Source: a crenarchaeote SCGC AAA261-N23
Lineage (GTDB): Archaea; Thermoproteota; Thermoprotei; Gearchaeales; Gearchaeaceae
Assembly (NCBI GenBank): GCA_000375685.1
Contig: AQVQ01000005.1
Span: 1 to 35,424, forward strand
Direction of reading: 5' to 3'
Length of the DNA stretch: 35,424 nt
Part shown: positions 16,092-24,411 of the stretch, one piece after another
How positions within the stretch are numbered: position 1 is the stretch's first letter
Layout of the letters: each line of letters opens with the position of its first letter
Made by a program: the position numbers and the translations under genes
The notes under the pieces: model-generated
The model's database searches: none
Told to the model about the DNA's origin: nothing
Seen by the model: the letters and a program-made list of their open reading frames with translations, nothing else

Positions 16092-16184
16092 ATGATATTA
16101 AAAGATGCGATAATATTATTCCAAAAATTACTTAAGACTTTAGATAAACTTGAATCAGACGAAAGAATTGAAGATAAATTTTAA
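16092..16184 (+). CDS. Small ORF before the first ATPase (30 residues)
   Basis: MILKDAIILFQKLLKTLDKL and ten more residues form an amphipathic helix ending 39 bases before the ATPase start. It may be a short coupled peptide or the remnant of a larger gene. There is no homology I can name. Confidence 0.25.
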   Translation: MILKDAIILFQKLLKTLDKLESDERIEDKF

Positions 16185-16190
16185 TATCAG

Positions 16191-16222
16191 GGGGTGTAAG
16201 TAAATAGCAGAGGGTGTAAGTT
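16191..16222 (+). repeat. Short direct repeat GGGTGTAAGT with the ATPase ribosome binding site
   Basis: GGGTGTAAGT occurs twice about 20 bases apart just before the GTG start at 16223. The G-rich part of the second copy could act as ribosome binding site. The duplication may be incidental or an operator. Confidence 0.4.
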
Positions 16223-17293
16223 GTGTATTTTTCGCTTGAAGTTAAAAAAAGAAAAGAAGAATTCTTTAATATGGAAAGTGAGCTTGAAATATTAAAGAAA
16301 GAACTATTGGATCAAAATACAAGGATGATCGTGGTTAAGGGATTGAGAAGAACAGGGAAGTCTTCATTGATGAGAGTAGCGTTAAATGAAACAAAAATTC
16401 CGCATATTTTTATAGATCTAAGACTTAGCACACCATTTACACCGGAGAATTTTTATCAATATTTTTCAAAGGAACTAGAAAAATTTCTTAAAGAAAAAAC
16501 ATTGAAGAAAATATTATCAAAGATAAAAGGCATAGAAATTTCAGGTTTAAAATTGGAGTTTAAGGAAAGGAAGATTAATATTATTGCTGAAATTCTTGAA
16601 GAAATTGGTAAATGGGCAGAGAATAAGCAAGTGGTTTTAGCTATAGATGAAGCACAAGATTTAAGGTATATGAAAGGTTTCGATAAAATTTTAGCACATA
16701 TATATGATTATGTTAAGGGAATAAAGATTCTCATCGCAGGTTCAGAAGTTGGATTATTAGATAAGGTTTTAGGTATTGGAAACCCAAAAGCTCCACTTTT
16801 TGGAAGAGCCTTTGTAGAAATAAATTTGAAAAAGCTTTCAAAAGAAAAATCAATCGAATTTCTTAAAATAGGATTTGAACAAGCTGGAATAAAAGTTGAT
16901 GAAGAAGAAATAAACAAAGCTGTTTCTATTCTAGATGGAATCATAGGATGGCTTACTTTTTATGGTTATTTGAGAACTAGGGGTTATGGTGATGCTTTGG
17001 AAAGAGCAATTGATGAAGGTGCTAAATTAATAGCGAATGAGTTCAAGCAATTTTTAGACATTAGACAAATAGCAAGAAGAAGATATATAGAAATTATGAA
17101 AACATTAATAAGACCTTCAAGATGGAGCGAAGTAAAGAGAAGTCTTAGAATTATAAGCAATGCAAGTGATAAGCAAATATCAAATTATCTGAAAGAACTC
17201 ATGTATTATGGATTCATAGAAAAAGGGGATGACTTATACTTTATATCAGATTCTTTACTTATTGAAGCAATTCGAAAAGGTTATATTCAATAA
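16223..17293 (+). CDS. Archaeal ATPase (PF01637-type AAA/STAND-like)
   Basis: 356 residues. Walker A GLRRTGKS is at 40-47 and Walker B VVLAIDEAQD at about 137-146, with a sensor-like LIAGSEVGLL near 170. A C-terminal winged helix follows (RPSRWSEVKRSLRIIS through ISNYLKELMYYGFIEKGDDL). This is the layout of the archaeal ATPase family, which is abundant in crenarchaea and often lies in mobile or defence-like regions; its biological role is mostly unknown. GTG 16223 is chosen as start because it follows a G-rich site and precedes a typical N-terminus. Full length for the family. Confidence 0.88.
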   Translation: MYFSLEVKKRKEEFFNMESELEILKKELLDQNTRMIVVKGLRRTGKSSLMRVALNETKIPHIFIDLRLSTPFTPENFYQYFSKELEKFLKEKTLKKILSKIKGIEISGLKLEFKERKINIIAEILEEIGKWAENKQVVLAIDEAQDLRYMKGFDKILAHIYDYVKGIKILIAGSEVGLLDKVLGIGNPKAPLFGRAFVEINLKKLSKEKSIEFLKIGFEQAGIKVDEEEINKAVSILDGIIGWLTFYGYLRTRGYGDALERAIDEGAKLIANEFKQFLDIRQIARRRYIEIMKTLIRPSRWSEVKRSLRIISNASDKQISNYLKELMYYGFIEKGDDLYFISDSLLIEAIRKGYIQ

Positions 17294-17344
17294 TTATCTT
17301 CTAGCGATTTAATTCTAAAAATTGTTTTATATGAAAGAAGAAAG

Positions 17345-17355
17345 TTTAAAAATTT
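17345..17355 (+). promoter_or_regulatory. TATA element for the second ATPase
   Basis: TTTAAAAATTT lies 20-30 bases before ATG 17375, so the second ATPase gene probably has its own promoter. Confidence 0.4.
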
Positions 17356-17374
17356 CTTCCCTTATGATAAAATT

Positions 17375-18625
17375 ATGGAAGAAAAATTAATTGAAGATTT
17401 CTTTTTGAAATTAAGAAAAGTAGAAGGAATAGAAAGAGAGTTAAAAATGGTGAATATTAAAGATAAGGTTTCTTGTATTGTTGGACCAAGGAAATCAGGA
17501 AAGACTTGGTTCCTGAGGATGAATGCGGGAGACGAATTATATGTTGATTTACAGGATATTGCTTTTAGAGGTATTTCTGGTAAAAATTTTTTTAAAGTTA
17601 TTGAAATATATGCAAGGGTTTTTGGAAGAGAGGTTAAAAAAATATTCATCGATGAAATCCAAGAAATGAAGGATTGGGAATTCCTTGTTCTCTCCCTTAT
17701 GAATAGAAGTTATGATGTAATTTTAAGTGGTTCTTCATCAAAGATTTTAAAAAAGGAATTTTCTTCTTTATTAAAAGGAAAAAATATAACTTATCTTTTA
17801 TTTCCTTTCAGCTTTAGAGAATTTTTGAAAGCTAAAGGTTTTCAAGATGATATAAGGACTTTTGAAGGTAGAGGAAAAATTCAAAAGTTATTAAAAGATT
17901 TTTTAACAATTGGCGGTTATCCAGAAGTTGTGTTAAATGAGGAGAAAAAAGATTTTTTATGGAGAAGTTACTTTGATGAAATCTTTTACAGAGACTTCGT
18001 TGAAAGACATAAAATAAAAAATCTTAGTCTTGGAAGATTTTTATTTGAATTCATTTTTCAAAATTTTTCGAAAGAAATTAGCGTAAATAGCATAAAAAAG
18101 TTTTTTAAAGAAAAAGTTCCGTTTACTGACAGAACTCTTTATGACTATGTTGAAAAGCTAGAAGAAACGCTTAATGTATTTTTTGTTGAAAGGTATTCTA
18201 CAAAAGTTAAGGAAAGGTTAAGTTGGCCAAAGAAGATTTATGTTGCAGATCTAGGAATTACGAATATTTTAGCATTTTCTGAAGATATTGGAAAAAGAAT
18301 GGAGAATGCTATATTTCTTGAATTAATGAGAAAAATTAATTACAATCCTTTGCTTCAAATTTTTTATTTTAAAAATAGAGAATATGAGGTTGATTTTGTT
18401 TTAAAAGATGGTATAAGAATAAAACAGCTAATTCAAGTAACTTATGCTAATAATAAAAATGAAATAGAAAAAAGAGAGTTAAGAGCATTAATTAAGGCTT
18501 ATGAATTGTTTAAAAGTGATAATCCCGAACTTTTAATTATTACGTGGAATTACGAGGATGAAATTAAAGTAAATAATGTTAACATTACATGCATACCGTT
18601 ATGGCAATTTTTATTAAAGACTTAG
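17375..18625 (+). CDS. AAA_14/DUF4143 ATPase with a restriction-like C-terminal domain
   Basis: 416 residues. Walker A GPRKSGKT is at 37-44 and Walker B IFIDEIQEMKDW around 90-101, followed by ILSGSSSKIL. The DUF4143 region includes IGGYPEVVL, RDFVERHKI and KKIYVADLGI, and ends in FYFKNREYEVDFVLKDG with LIQVTY, a PD-(D/E)XK-like core. These ATPases are common in archaea and may bind DNA, but their function is not settled. The gene is intact, unlike most of its right-hand neighbours. It differs from the preceding ATPase in its C-terminal domain, so the pair is not a simple duplication. Confidence 0.9.
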   Translation: MEEKLIEDFFLKLRKVEGIERELKMVNIKDKVSCIVGPRKSGKTWFLRMNAGDELYVDLQDIAFRGISGKNFFKVIEIYARVFGREVKKIFIDEIQEMKDWEFLVLSLMNRSYDVILSGSSSKILKKEFSSLLKGKNITYLLFPFSFREFLKAKGFQDDIRTFEGRGKIQKLLKDFLTIGGYPEVVLNEEKKDFLWRSYFDEIFYRDFVERHKIKNLSLGRFLFEFIFQNFSKEISVNSIKKFFKEKVPFTDRTLYDYVEKLEETLNVFFVERYSTKVKERLSWPKKIYVADLGITNILAFSEDIGKRMENAIFLELMRKINYNPLLQIFYFKNREYEVDFVLKDGIRIKQLIQVTYANNKNEIEKRELRALIKAYELFKSDNPELLIITWNYEDEIKVNNVNITCIPLWQFLLKT

Positions 18626-18711
18626 CTTGAGTTCTTTTTACGAATAAGAAAATTTTTAGTGAACGTTCAACAAAAATTAATTATTTTAGGATGGTATTTT
18701 AGATTGAAGCT

Positions 18712-19180
18712 ATGAGATTAATAGATTCGTACATATTTTTAAAGAAATTAAGAGATTTGATCTATGAGCTTCTAGAATGTAGAGATCGCATAAAAGAGAG
18801 TGCTTCAGAATCCATGCCTATTAGAACAGGCACCCCGCTAGTTAAATACGGATTATATCGATGTTAAAAGGAGGTGTCATAATGGATGTTACTAACGAGG
18901 CGCAGGTGCAATAACTGAAAATGCAGGTGCTATAGGTGTGATGGTTTTAGATAAGCTTCCATATGATGTAAGAATGGCTTGAGGAGTTACTAGAACAGCA
19001 GATCTGAATATTATTTAAAAAGTTATGAACACGATCACTATTCCAGTCTCAGCCAAATGTAGAATTGGACATATCGAAGAAGCTGTTCTTCTTGAAGAAA
19101 TAGGAGTCGATCTTATAAATGAAAGCGAAGTTCTTACACCAGTAGATGAAAAAGTTCACATGGATCAATGGAAATATAAT
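18712..19180 (+). pseudogene. pdxS: pdxS relic (pyridoxal phosphate synthase lyase subunit)
   Basis: Fragments in shifting frames give RTGTPLVKYGLYR, KGGVIMDVTNEAQ, GAIGVMVLDKLPYDVRMA (TGA) GVTRTADLNII (TAA), then TITIPVSAKCRIGHIEEAVL and ESEVLTPVDEKVHMDQWKYN. This is the order of PdxS, including the AKxRIGH motif with its catalytic lysine. There are at least two in-frame stops and one or more frameshifts, and the C-terminal third is missing. No pdxT is nearby. Confidence 0.88.
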
Positions 19181-19419
19181 CTCCATAGCAGACGGAGGTT
19201 TTGGTAAGGGAGAAGTTGGTCTGAAATTGTTTTTCTCACTAAAAATTTTACGAAGTAGACTCTCTGGTAAAATTAATGTGAAGAATGTAGCAAAACTTTA
19301 CATATATCTCTCAACGAGTTTTGAATAAGATATTTTATATTATTTTAATAATTTTGAAAATTTATAAATTTCGAACATTTTAGCATATTTCAAAGGCAAA
19401 AAATTTTCTTGCAAATAGA
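19181..19419 (+). other. Stretch after the pdxS relic
   Basis: About 240 bases with no gene I can support. A short frame reading IISIADGGFGKGEVGLKLFF may be another relic, but I cannot place it. Confidence 0.3.
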
Positions 19420-19677
19420 ATGATTAAATTTATGAAAGATGACAACGGAAGAGTTTGACTAGGTCAAAGTGGCAAAATAGGAGGCTGTAGATGCGGAATG
19501 GGTTTAAATGCTTTTCGGGAAGAATACAGCGGTGATAGTGTTATTTTTCATGATGACGGAAAGGCTTATACTTATGCAAAAATTGGTTATCTTGATTCAC
19601 CGGAATTTCCAGAAAGAATTAAGAACTTTGTGGTTGAAGTCAATGAAATTAAAAGGCGTAGAGTTTTAAAAGAATAA
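19420..19677 (+). pseudogene. Small unknown gene interrupted by TGA
   Basis: The frame from ATG 19420 reads MIKFMKDDNGRV, then TGA at 19456-19458, then LGQSGKIGGCRCGMG and a well-formed 55-residue remainder ending at TAA 19677 (FREEYSGDSVIFHDDGKAYT and so on). The residue at the TGA would fit a tryptophan (TGG). The frame is otherwise open, so it is either a recent pseudogene or a smaller gene starting at a later ATG (19499). Function unknown. Confidence 0.4.
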
Positions 19678-19812
19678 CCACATACGGTAAGAAAAAGCTG
19701 AAAGGACCTCGGTATTATAAAATTTATTTAGCAAATACTCAAAATCTTTGCTATGTTTTCGTTTAAAAACCTAGATTTTATCGTCATAAGATTGTAAATT
19801 AAGAAATAAAGA

Positions 19813-19819
19813 TTTAAAA
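19813..19819 (+). promoter_or_regulatory. TATA element for the amidotransferase gene
   Basis: TTTAAAA lies 24-30 bases before ATG 19843, the spacing of a leaderless archaeal gene. Confidence 0.5.
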
Positions 19820-19842
19820 CTATTTATCTATATAGGATACAT

Positions 19843-20628
19843 ATGTGTCGACTCTTTGGCTTATATGCTAATCGAGAAGTTAATGTCCAGTTTAGCTTCT
19901 ACGAAGCTGAGAAAAGTTTAGAAAAACTCTCCATTGAAAACCCTGATGGATGGGGTATTGCATGGTTTGATAATGGCTGGCATTTGCACAAAGAGCCAGG
20001 ACCTCTCTATATGTCTAAAGATGCACGAAAGCTTGCTAAAAATGTTTTTGGAGTTATAATAGTATCTCATGTTAGGAAAGCTACACATGGGGGAGCTAAA
20101 CTGGAGAATACGCATCCATGGCTCTACAAAGGCTATGTTTTTGCTCATAACGGAGTCATTCGTGATAGGAATAAGGTTTTAGAACTTTTATCCTCAGAAT
20201 ATCGAGACCTTGAAGGTGTTACTGATTCTGAAACTTTATTTCACCTAATAGTTCAGGAATCTAACAGTTCAAATGATTTTGTAGAGGGAGTTAAAAAAGC
20301 TATAGATAAAATCAACGCTAATGACATTAGCTACAGTTCCTTGAACTTTATTGCTAGTGACGGGAGGAAGTTTTACGCTTTGCGATATGCTAAAGAGAGC
20401 CTAGGCTACTATACCCTCTTTTATCTCAACAGGCCTCGTGAGGGGCTAAGACTGGAAGGTTTCTCTGAGAAGACTGCTCAATTAATACGAATGAAGCTAG
20501 CTTCAGATGAGAGAGCTGTTATTGTAGCCTCAGAAAGATTAACAAAAGAGCCATGGGAAACTATACCAAACAAACATATGATAATAATAGATGAAAGCCT
20601 TAACACAGAGTTAATAAATATAAGCTAA
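19843..20628 (+). CDS. Class II glutamine amidotransferase (YafJ/GATase_4 type)
   Basis: 261 residues beginning MCRLFGLYAN, in which Cys2 becomes the N-terminal nucleophile after methionine removal. Further family motifs are NPDGWGIAWF, VSHVRKATHG, ENTHPW, VFAHNGVIRD and TDSETLFHL, the last two forming the glutamine pocket. It releases ammonia from glutamine; stand-alone members of this type have no settled acceptor. Full length, no frameshift, with a good TATA element. It lies alone between decayed genes and is unrelated to the pdxS relic, whose partner PdxT is a class I enzyme. Confidence 0.93.
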   Translation: MCRLFGLYANREVNVQFSFYEAEKSLEKLSIENPDGWGIAWFDNGWHLHKEPGPLYMSKDARKLAKNVFGVIIVSHVRKATHGGAKLENTHPWLYKGYVFAHNGVIRDRNKVLELLSSEYRDLEGVTDSETLFHLIVQESNSSNDFVEGVKKAIDKINANDISYSSLNFIASDGRKFYALRYAKESLGYYTLFYLNRPREGLRLEGFSEKTAQLIRMKLASDERAVIVASERLTKEPWETIPNKHMIIIDESLNTELINIS

Positions 20629-21004
20629 TATTCTTTACAGACCTTTCTCACCCTTAATCTTTACTTTTACAAAGAAAACCATTCAAAGGATAAAGTTATA
20701 GAAGAATTGCTTATAAACATTTTACTTAAGGCATGCCTCTAAATTTTATTACTTAATGTTCTTCGACTTATTACCGAAAAGGTATTCCATGATATTGAAC
20801 ATAACTACTCATTTATTGTTATGATAAAGCAGGAATTAAGAGCGTAAACTAACCAAATTGAAAGAATATCAAGTTAATATGTTATATAATTTAAAAAATA
20901 ATTAATTTCATTTATATTTTATTTATCATAAAAGTATGATTGTTCCATGTCTATTAATAAAATCAATTATAATAATTTCTGATATGTTTTTTAGAAAGCT
21001 AATG
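20629..21004. other. Gene-free stretch
   Basis: About 375 AT-rich bases after the amidotransferase gene. I see no ORF, repeat or RNA gene here. Confidence 0.5.
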
Positions 21005-21303
21005 GAAATTAGGTTAATTGAACCGTAATAAATTATATATGATACTTGATAAATTTTATTTCCTAAACTTATATATAGATCTTCTCCAGCTTTAAGTTCA
21101 ATAGGACCAGCAGCAGTAGTAACAGGAACGGTACGTGAAAGATTAAGTTAAGCCTTGCACTATATCAGCTGGAATAGCTAAATCGTAACCAGTGAAACCT
21201 GCACCTATTACAAAACTTGTTTATAACTTTATGTTATCTTTGAATAAATATCCATCGATTAGTATTTTATCATCTTCAGTTATTATACCTTTAATTCTGG
21301 CCA
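21005..21303 (-). pseudogene. Clan AA aspartic protease relic (first copy)
   Basis: The minus strand gives RIKGIITEDDKILIDGYLF, a TAA, FVIGAGFTGYDLAIPADIVQ, another stop, and after a frame change TVPVTTAAGPIELKAGEDLY. The FVIxxGFTGYDLAIP core matches small retropepsin-like proteases of archaea, in which the motif is DTGFTG. Here the catalytic aspartate is lost (GAG). Two stops and a frameshift confirm decay. A second, less damaged relative lies at 32095-32454. Confidence 0.55.
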
Positions 21304-21345
21304 ATATAAATAAGTTTTAATTTCTCTGCTTTATCTAACCTTGAT

Positions 21346-21491
21346 CTTTCAATTCCTTTTATGGAATATTGAACAGAAATTGAATGAGCTAATTACATTA
21401 TACGATAAAAATTCAATTCCCTTTATGGGATACCTATTGAATACCAGATATCAACTTATTTGCCCAGCTTTCAATTCCCTTTATGGGAACC
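21346..21491 (-). CRISPR. Degenerate CRISPR relic, repeat family B (three units)
   Basis: Units begin at 21346, 21410 and 21468, about 24 bases each, close to CTTTCAATTCCCTTTATGGG followed by ATAC. They differ from one another at 2-4 positions. Spacers are about 40 and 34 bases. The minus-strand end AATTGAAAG again gives the ATTGAAAG handle. The repeat differs from family A in its centre and 3' part. No leader or cas gene is adjacent. Confidence 0.85.
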
Positions 21492-22181
21492 CACACGGGA
21501 CTTTTTTATTTAATTTTCAATCTGATTTGGGATTTATAAATTTTCTTCCTTTTATCATTTTAAAATTTTTTATTTAATAATCTTTATGAGTTGTTGCTTT
21601 TCTCATGGTTTAGGTAGGTCGACATCCTGAAAATTGCTTTGAGAATGTTTCCTAAGCTCGATATTTTATTAAGGAGTGTTAAGTGAAAATATTTAAGTAG
21701 AAAAGGAGAAGAGTATAGTAGCAATCATGCTAATGTTCTTCCTTTTCGTTTTGAGCAATTTAGGCATTGATGCATTATTCAACTAGATTGCTCTACGAAT
21801 TACTAGTAATGAGCAGTTATTAATAGCCTCTATATGCATTAGACCCTGGGTTCTCCTAGTGGAGAGTAGTTTGAAGGAGCTTCTTGTGAGAACTAAAGAG
21901 TATTGATAGTATCAAATAAGATTTTATTATAATGTGAAATTAAAAAAGGCATAAATTACCAAGGATAATAGTAGCAAGAATAGTTTCCTTATATCATTTA
22001 ATATCTTCTTCAGTTATACGCGGTTATTTCAGATAATTATATCAGTTAGTCTCTCATCATACTCTTAAACAAAAAATATTCTTCTGTAATAATAAAGTAA
22101 CTAGCTACTTCTCACTAATTATTCATAATATATGTATTACGTAATCGTAATTCTTATAACTTACGAATGTAAAATTATTTT
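21492..22181. other. Largely gene-free stretch with a possible decayed membrane gene
   Basis: About 690 bases. Between 21700 and 21910 one plus-strand frame reads SIVAIMLMFFLFVLSNLGID, a TAG, then IALRITSNEQLLIASICIRP and WVLLVESSLKELL. This may be a transporter relic, but I cannot assign it. The rest shows nothing I can support. Confidence 0.35.
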
Positions 22182-22439
22182 ATACCAACAATAAGTATAA
22201 GAATAGATGATGAGTTAAAGAGGAAAATGGATGAGTTAAGTTATATAAATTGGAGTGAAGTAATAAGGAGGAAGATAGAAGAAGTTATAAAGGAAGAAGA
22301 AAGGAAAAAGAGAATAAAGAAAGATTATAAAAGGATTTCTGAGGCTTCTGTTAAATCCTATGAATTCTTCTTAAACTACGGCGATAAAAAGTCTGAGGAG
22401 ATTATAAGAGAATGGCGTGAAAAGAATTGGCAGTCATAG
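22182..22439 (+). CDS. vapB: VapB-like antitoxin, start codon possibly lost
   Basis: From ATA at 22182 the frame reads IPTISIRIDDELKRKMDEL then SYINWSEVIRRKIEEVIKEE, a CopG-like DNA-binding N-terminus and the long basic helix of crenarchaeal VapB antitoxins. There is no ATG, GTG or TTG between the upstream stop and ATG 22227. That ATG lies after the DNA-binding strand, so the original start was probably ATG at 22182, now ATA. If translation starts at 22227 (70 residues), the protein would lack its operator-binding strand. The stop overlaps the vapC relic by 13 bases, the usual vapBC arrangement. Confidence 0.65.
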   Translation: MPTISIRIDDELKRKMDELSYINWSEVIRRKIEEVIKEEERKKRIKKDYKRISEASVKSYEFFLNYGDKKSEEIIREWREKNWQS

Positions 22440-22582
22440 ATGCCTCAGTTGTAATAAAGTGGTTCGCAAATGAGGAGTATAGTAAAGAAGCTCTACTTTT
22501 AAAAGAAGCTTATGTGAAAGGTTTAGAAGACTTGTCTGCACCTTGTATTTTACCGTTTGAGATATTGAACGGTTTTATGTGA
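22427..22582 (+). pseudogene. vapC: Truncated VapC toxin (PIN domain N-terminal half)
   Basis: Starting at TTG 22427 the frame reads LAVIDASVVIKWFANEEYSK and ends at FEILNGFM with TGA 22580-22582. VIDASVVIKWF contains the first PIN-domain aspartate, and the glutamate of PFEILNG matches the second acidic position. Only about 51 of roughly 130 residues remain, so the later acidic residues are gone and the RNase should be inactive. Confidence 0.8.
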
Positions 22583-22956
22583 CTAATTCTTAATCTTACG
22601 TTTTATTTCCAGAGCAGTAGAAGAAAATTTATTAATAAATTCTGAAAGAAAAGAGGGCCCGTATTGTACCCAAAAAGGAATAAGTCTTTATCTTAGTTAT
22701 GCAATACTTCCATTTGAAATAGGCATAATTATCTATTTCATTTATTACATTAATGAAGAAGCTAGTTGGTTCTTCAATATGACTTCTTGAAGTCTTTGAA
22801 GCTTTTAATCTTCATAAATTAAAGCTATGAGAAAAGTCAGCATAATTTTTTTATTAAACGTACTGGTATTATTGATTTTCCAAATCTCTGAATTTGTATT
22901 TTCCATTTTAAATTTTATCTCTTTAAACTTTTTTTATTCATAGAATAAAATATTAT
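22583..22956. other. Stretch after the vapC relic with no supported gene
   Basis: About 375 bases. T-rich runs and a short inverted sequence around 22798-22825 are visible, but no ORF above noise. It may include the deleted remainder of vapC in unrecognisable form. Confidence 0.4.
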
Positions 22957-22976
22957 GTGTATAGTGATCCTATTTA

Positions 22977-23234
22977 CTACATTTCGTTAAACAGAAAATA
23001 CACAACAAGGGATACTTTTAGTAATGATATCAGACCAAAATTAATTATCTTTGCTACAAATGAAGATATAAGAGTCAAAAGGATTTGCTTTTCTGTTGCT
23101 ACCACTTTTATTAGCTTAATTCTAAAATTAGAAGAATTTAAAGTAAATATCGAGAAATCATTTTTAGTAATTTCATATATAGTGTTGGAGGCTTTCCTAG
23201 GATCATTGATTAGAGCAATATGATAAAAGTTCAT
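22977..23234 (-). CDS. Possible 85-residue protein divergent from reverse gyrase
   Basis: ATG 23234 on the minus strand overlaps ATG 23233 of the reverse gyrase frame, so the two would be divergent with overlapping starts. The product reads INDPRKASNTIYEITKNDFS then a mixed strand-helix pattern and a hydrophobic end. I do not recognise it. The plus strand carries a competing 88-codon frame (GTG 22957 to 23223). At most one is real; I slightly prefer the minus strand for its amphipathic helix. Confidence 0.25.
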   Translation of the reverse strand: MNFYHIALINDPRKASNTIYEITKNDFSIFTLNSSNFRIKLIKVVATEKQILLTLISSFVAKIINFGLISLLKVSLVVYFLFNEM

Positions 23235-24411
23235 GACTATTGAAGCATTATTCCAAAATTTATGCCCGAATTGTGAAAAAGGGTATATAACTTCAGAAAA
23301 GCTTGAAAAGGGAGAGGTTTGTGAGATTTGCTCCTTAGATCTTAGGCAAAAACAAGATGGCCTACTTTATAATATTAAAAGAATTGAGAATGAATTAGAT
23401 GAAATTGATAAAATATTCATTAAGTTAACAAACTCAAGTATGTGGAGTTTGCAAAAATTTTGGTGTAGAAAGTTTCTTCAAGGAATAAACTTTACAATAT
23501 CTGCTCCTGTAGGAAGTGGTAAAACCACCACATTGATAGCATTAGCTTTATATTCTGCAATTAAGCTTAAAAAAAGGGTAATTCTAGTACTTCCAACTCG
23601 ACTTTTAGTTGAGCAGGTGTATAAAAGAATTAAGAGAACAGAAATAATTAACGAAAATGAAATTATGATATATCATTCAGGATTAAGCGAGTATGAAAAG
23701 GAAGTTAATCTTTCACGAATAAATGATGCTAAGATAGTCATAACAACGAAGAGTTCCTTAACTAAGAAGATAGAAATAACCCAAAAATTTGATATAATTT
23801 TGATAGATGATGTCCATATTATTTCTAAAAAATTTATTTATACAATATTGAAAATATTAGATATGAATGAAGTTATTATAAATGAAATTATAAACATTTC
23901 ATATAAGGATAAAAATTTAAAAGATGTTAAAGAAAAAATTAATAGTCAGATAAAAAATAAAATAATAATAATTAGTGGTGTAGTAAGAATAAATCCTGTT
24001 TTAGGTTCAATTTTAGGCATACCAAGCGGCTTAAATATAGAAATTGAAAGGAAAGTTACAAATTCTTATATTAAGCCTAATTCAAACCTCAGCACTGAAG
24101 AATTGCTTCTAGAGCTAATTAAAAAGTTAGGCGGTGGTTGTATAATTTATGTATCTAAAAGAAATAGTAAAGAATATATAAAGTATTTGGTAAATCTTCT
24201 AAATCAAAAAGGAATAAAAGCACTTGATCTTCTCAGGTGGAAAAGTAGTATTATTCATAAATTTGAGGCAGGCAGCATTGATGTATTAATAGGTGCTGCT
24301 TCAATAAGAAGCCCCTTAGTAATAGGATTAGATATGCCAGAAAGAGTTATATATGTCATATTCTTGGGGATACCCAAGAAAAAAAAATCGAAATTAATTT
24401 GTCTAATATAA
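23233..24411 (+). pseudogene. rgy: Reverse gyrase, N-terminal helicase part (frameshifted)
   Basis: Reverse gyrase introduces positive supercoils and is the hallmark of hyperthermophiles. This part has the N-terminal zinc finger (CPNCEKG to CEIC, residues 11-33), SMWSLQKFWCRKFLQGINF, Walker A APVGSGKTTT, VLPTRLLVEQ and the DDVH (DEAD-like) box, then the second helicase lobe (LGGGCIIYVSKRNSKEYI). The frame leaves the conserved path at a run of nine A residues (24379-24387) and stops at 24411. Adding one A would join it to the next ORF in the correct frame. It is either a gene broken by a homopolymer deletion, a sequencing error, or a slippage site. Confidence 0.9.

Noticed and set aside
19146..19328. 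60-codon frame with IADGGFGKGE
   Set aside because: The first part overlaps the pdxS relic in another frame and no family fits; probably chance.
19843..20628. The glutamine amidotransferase as PdxT partner of the pdxS relic
   Set aside because: It has the class II N-terminal cysteine and GATase_4 motifs; PdxT is a class I enzyme with a different fold.
21341..21577. Coding frame of 78 codons
   Set aside because: It runs across the degenerate family B repeats; the open frame comes from the repeats.
22957..23223. Plus-strand 88-codon frame starting at GTG
   Set aside because: It overlaps the minus-strand candidate, shows no recognisable motif, and ends just before the reverse gyrase frame without a visible ribosome binding site link.
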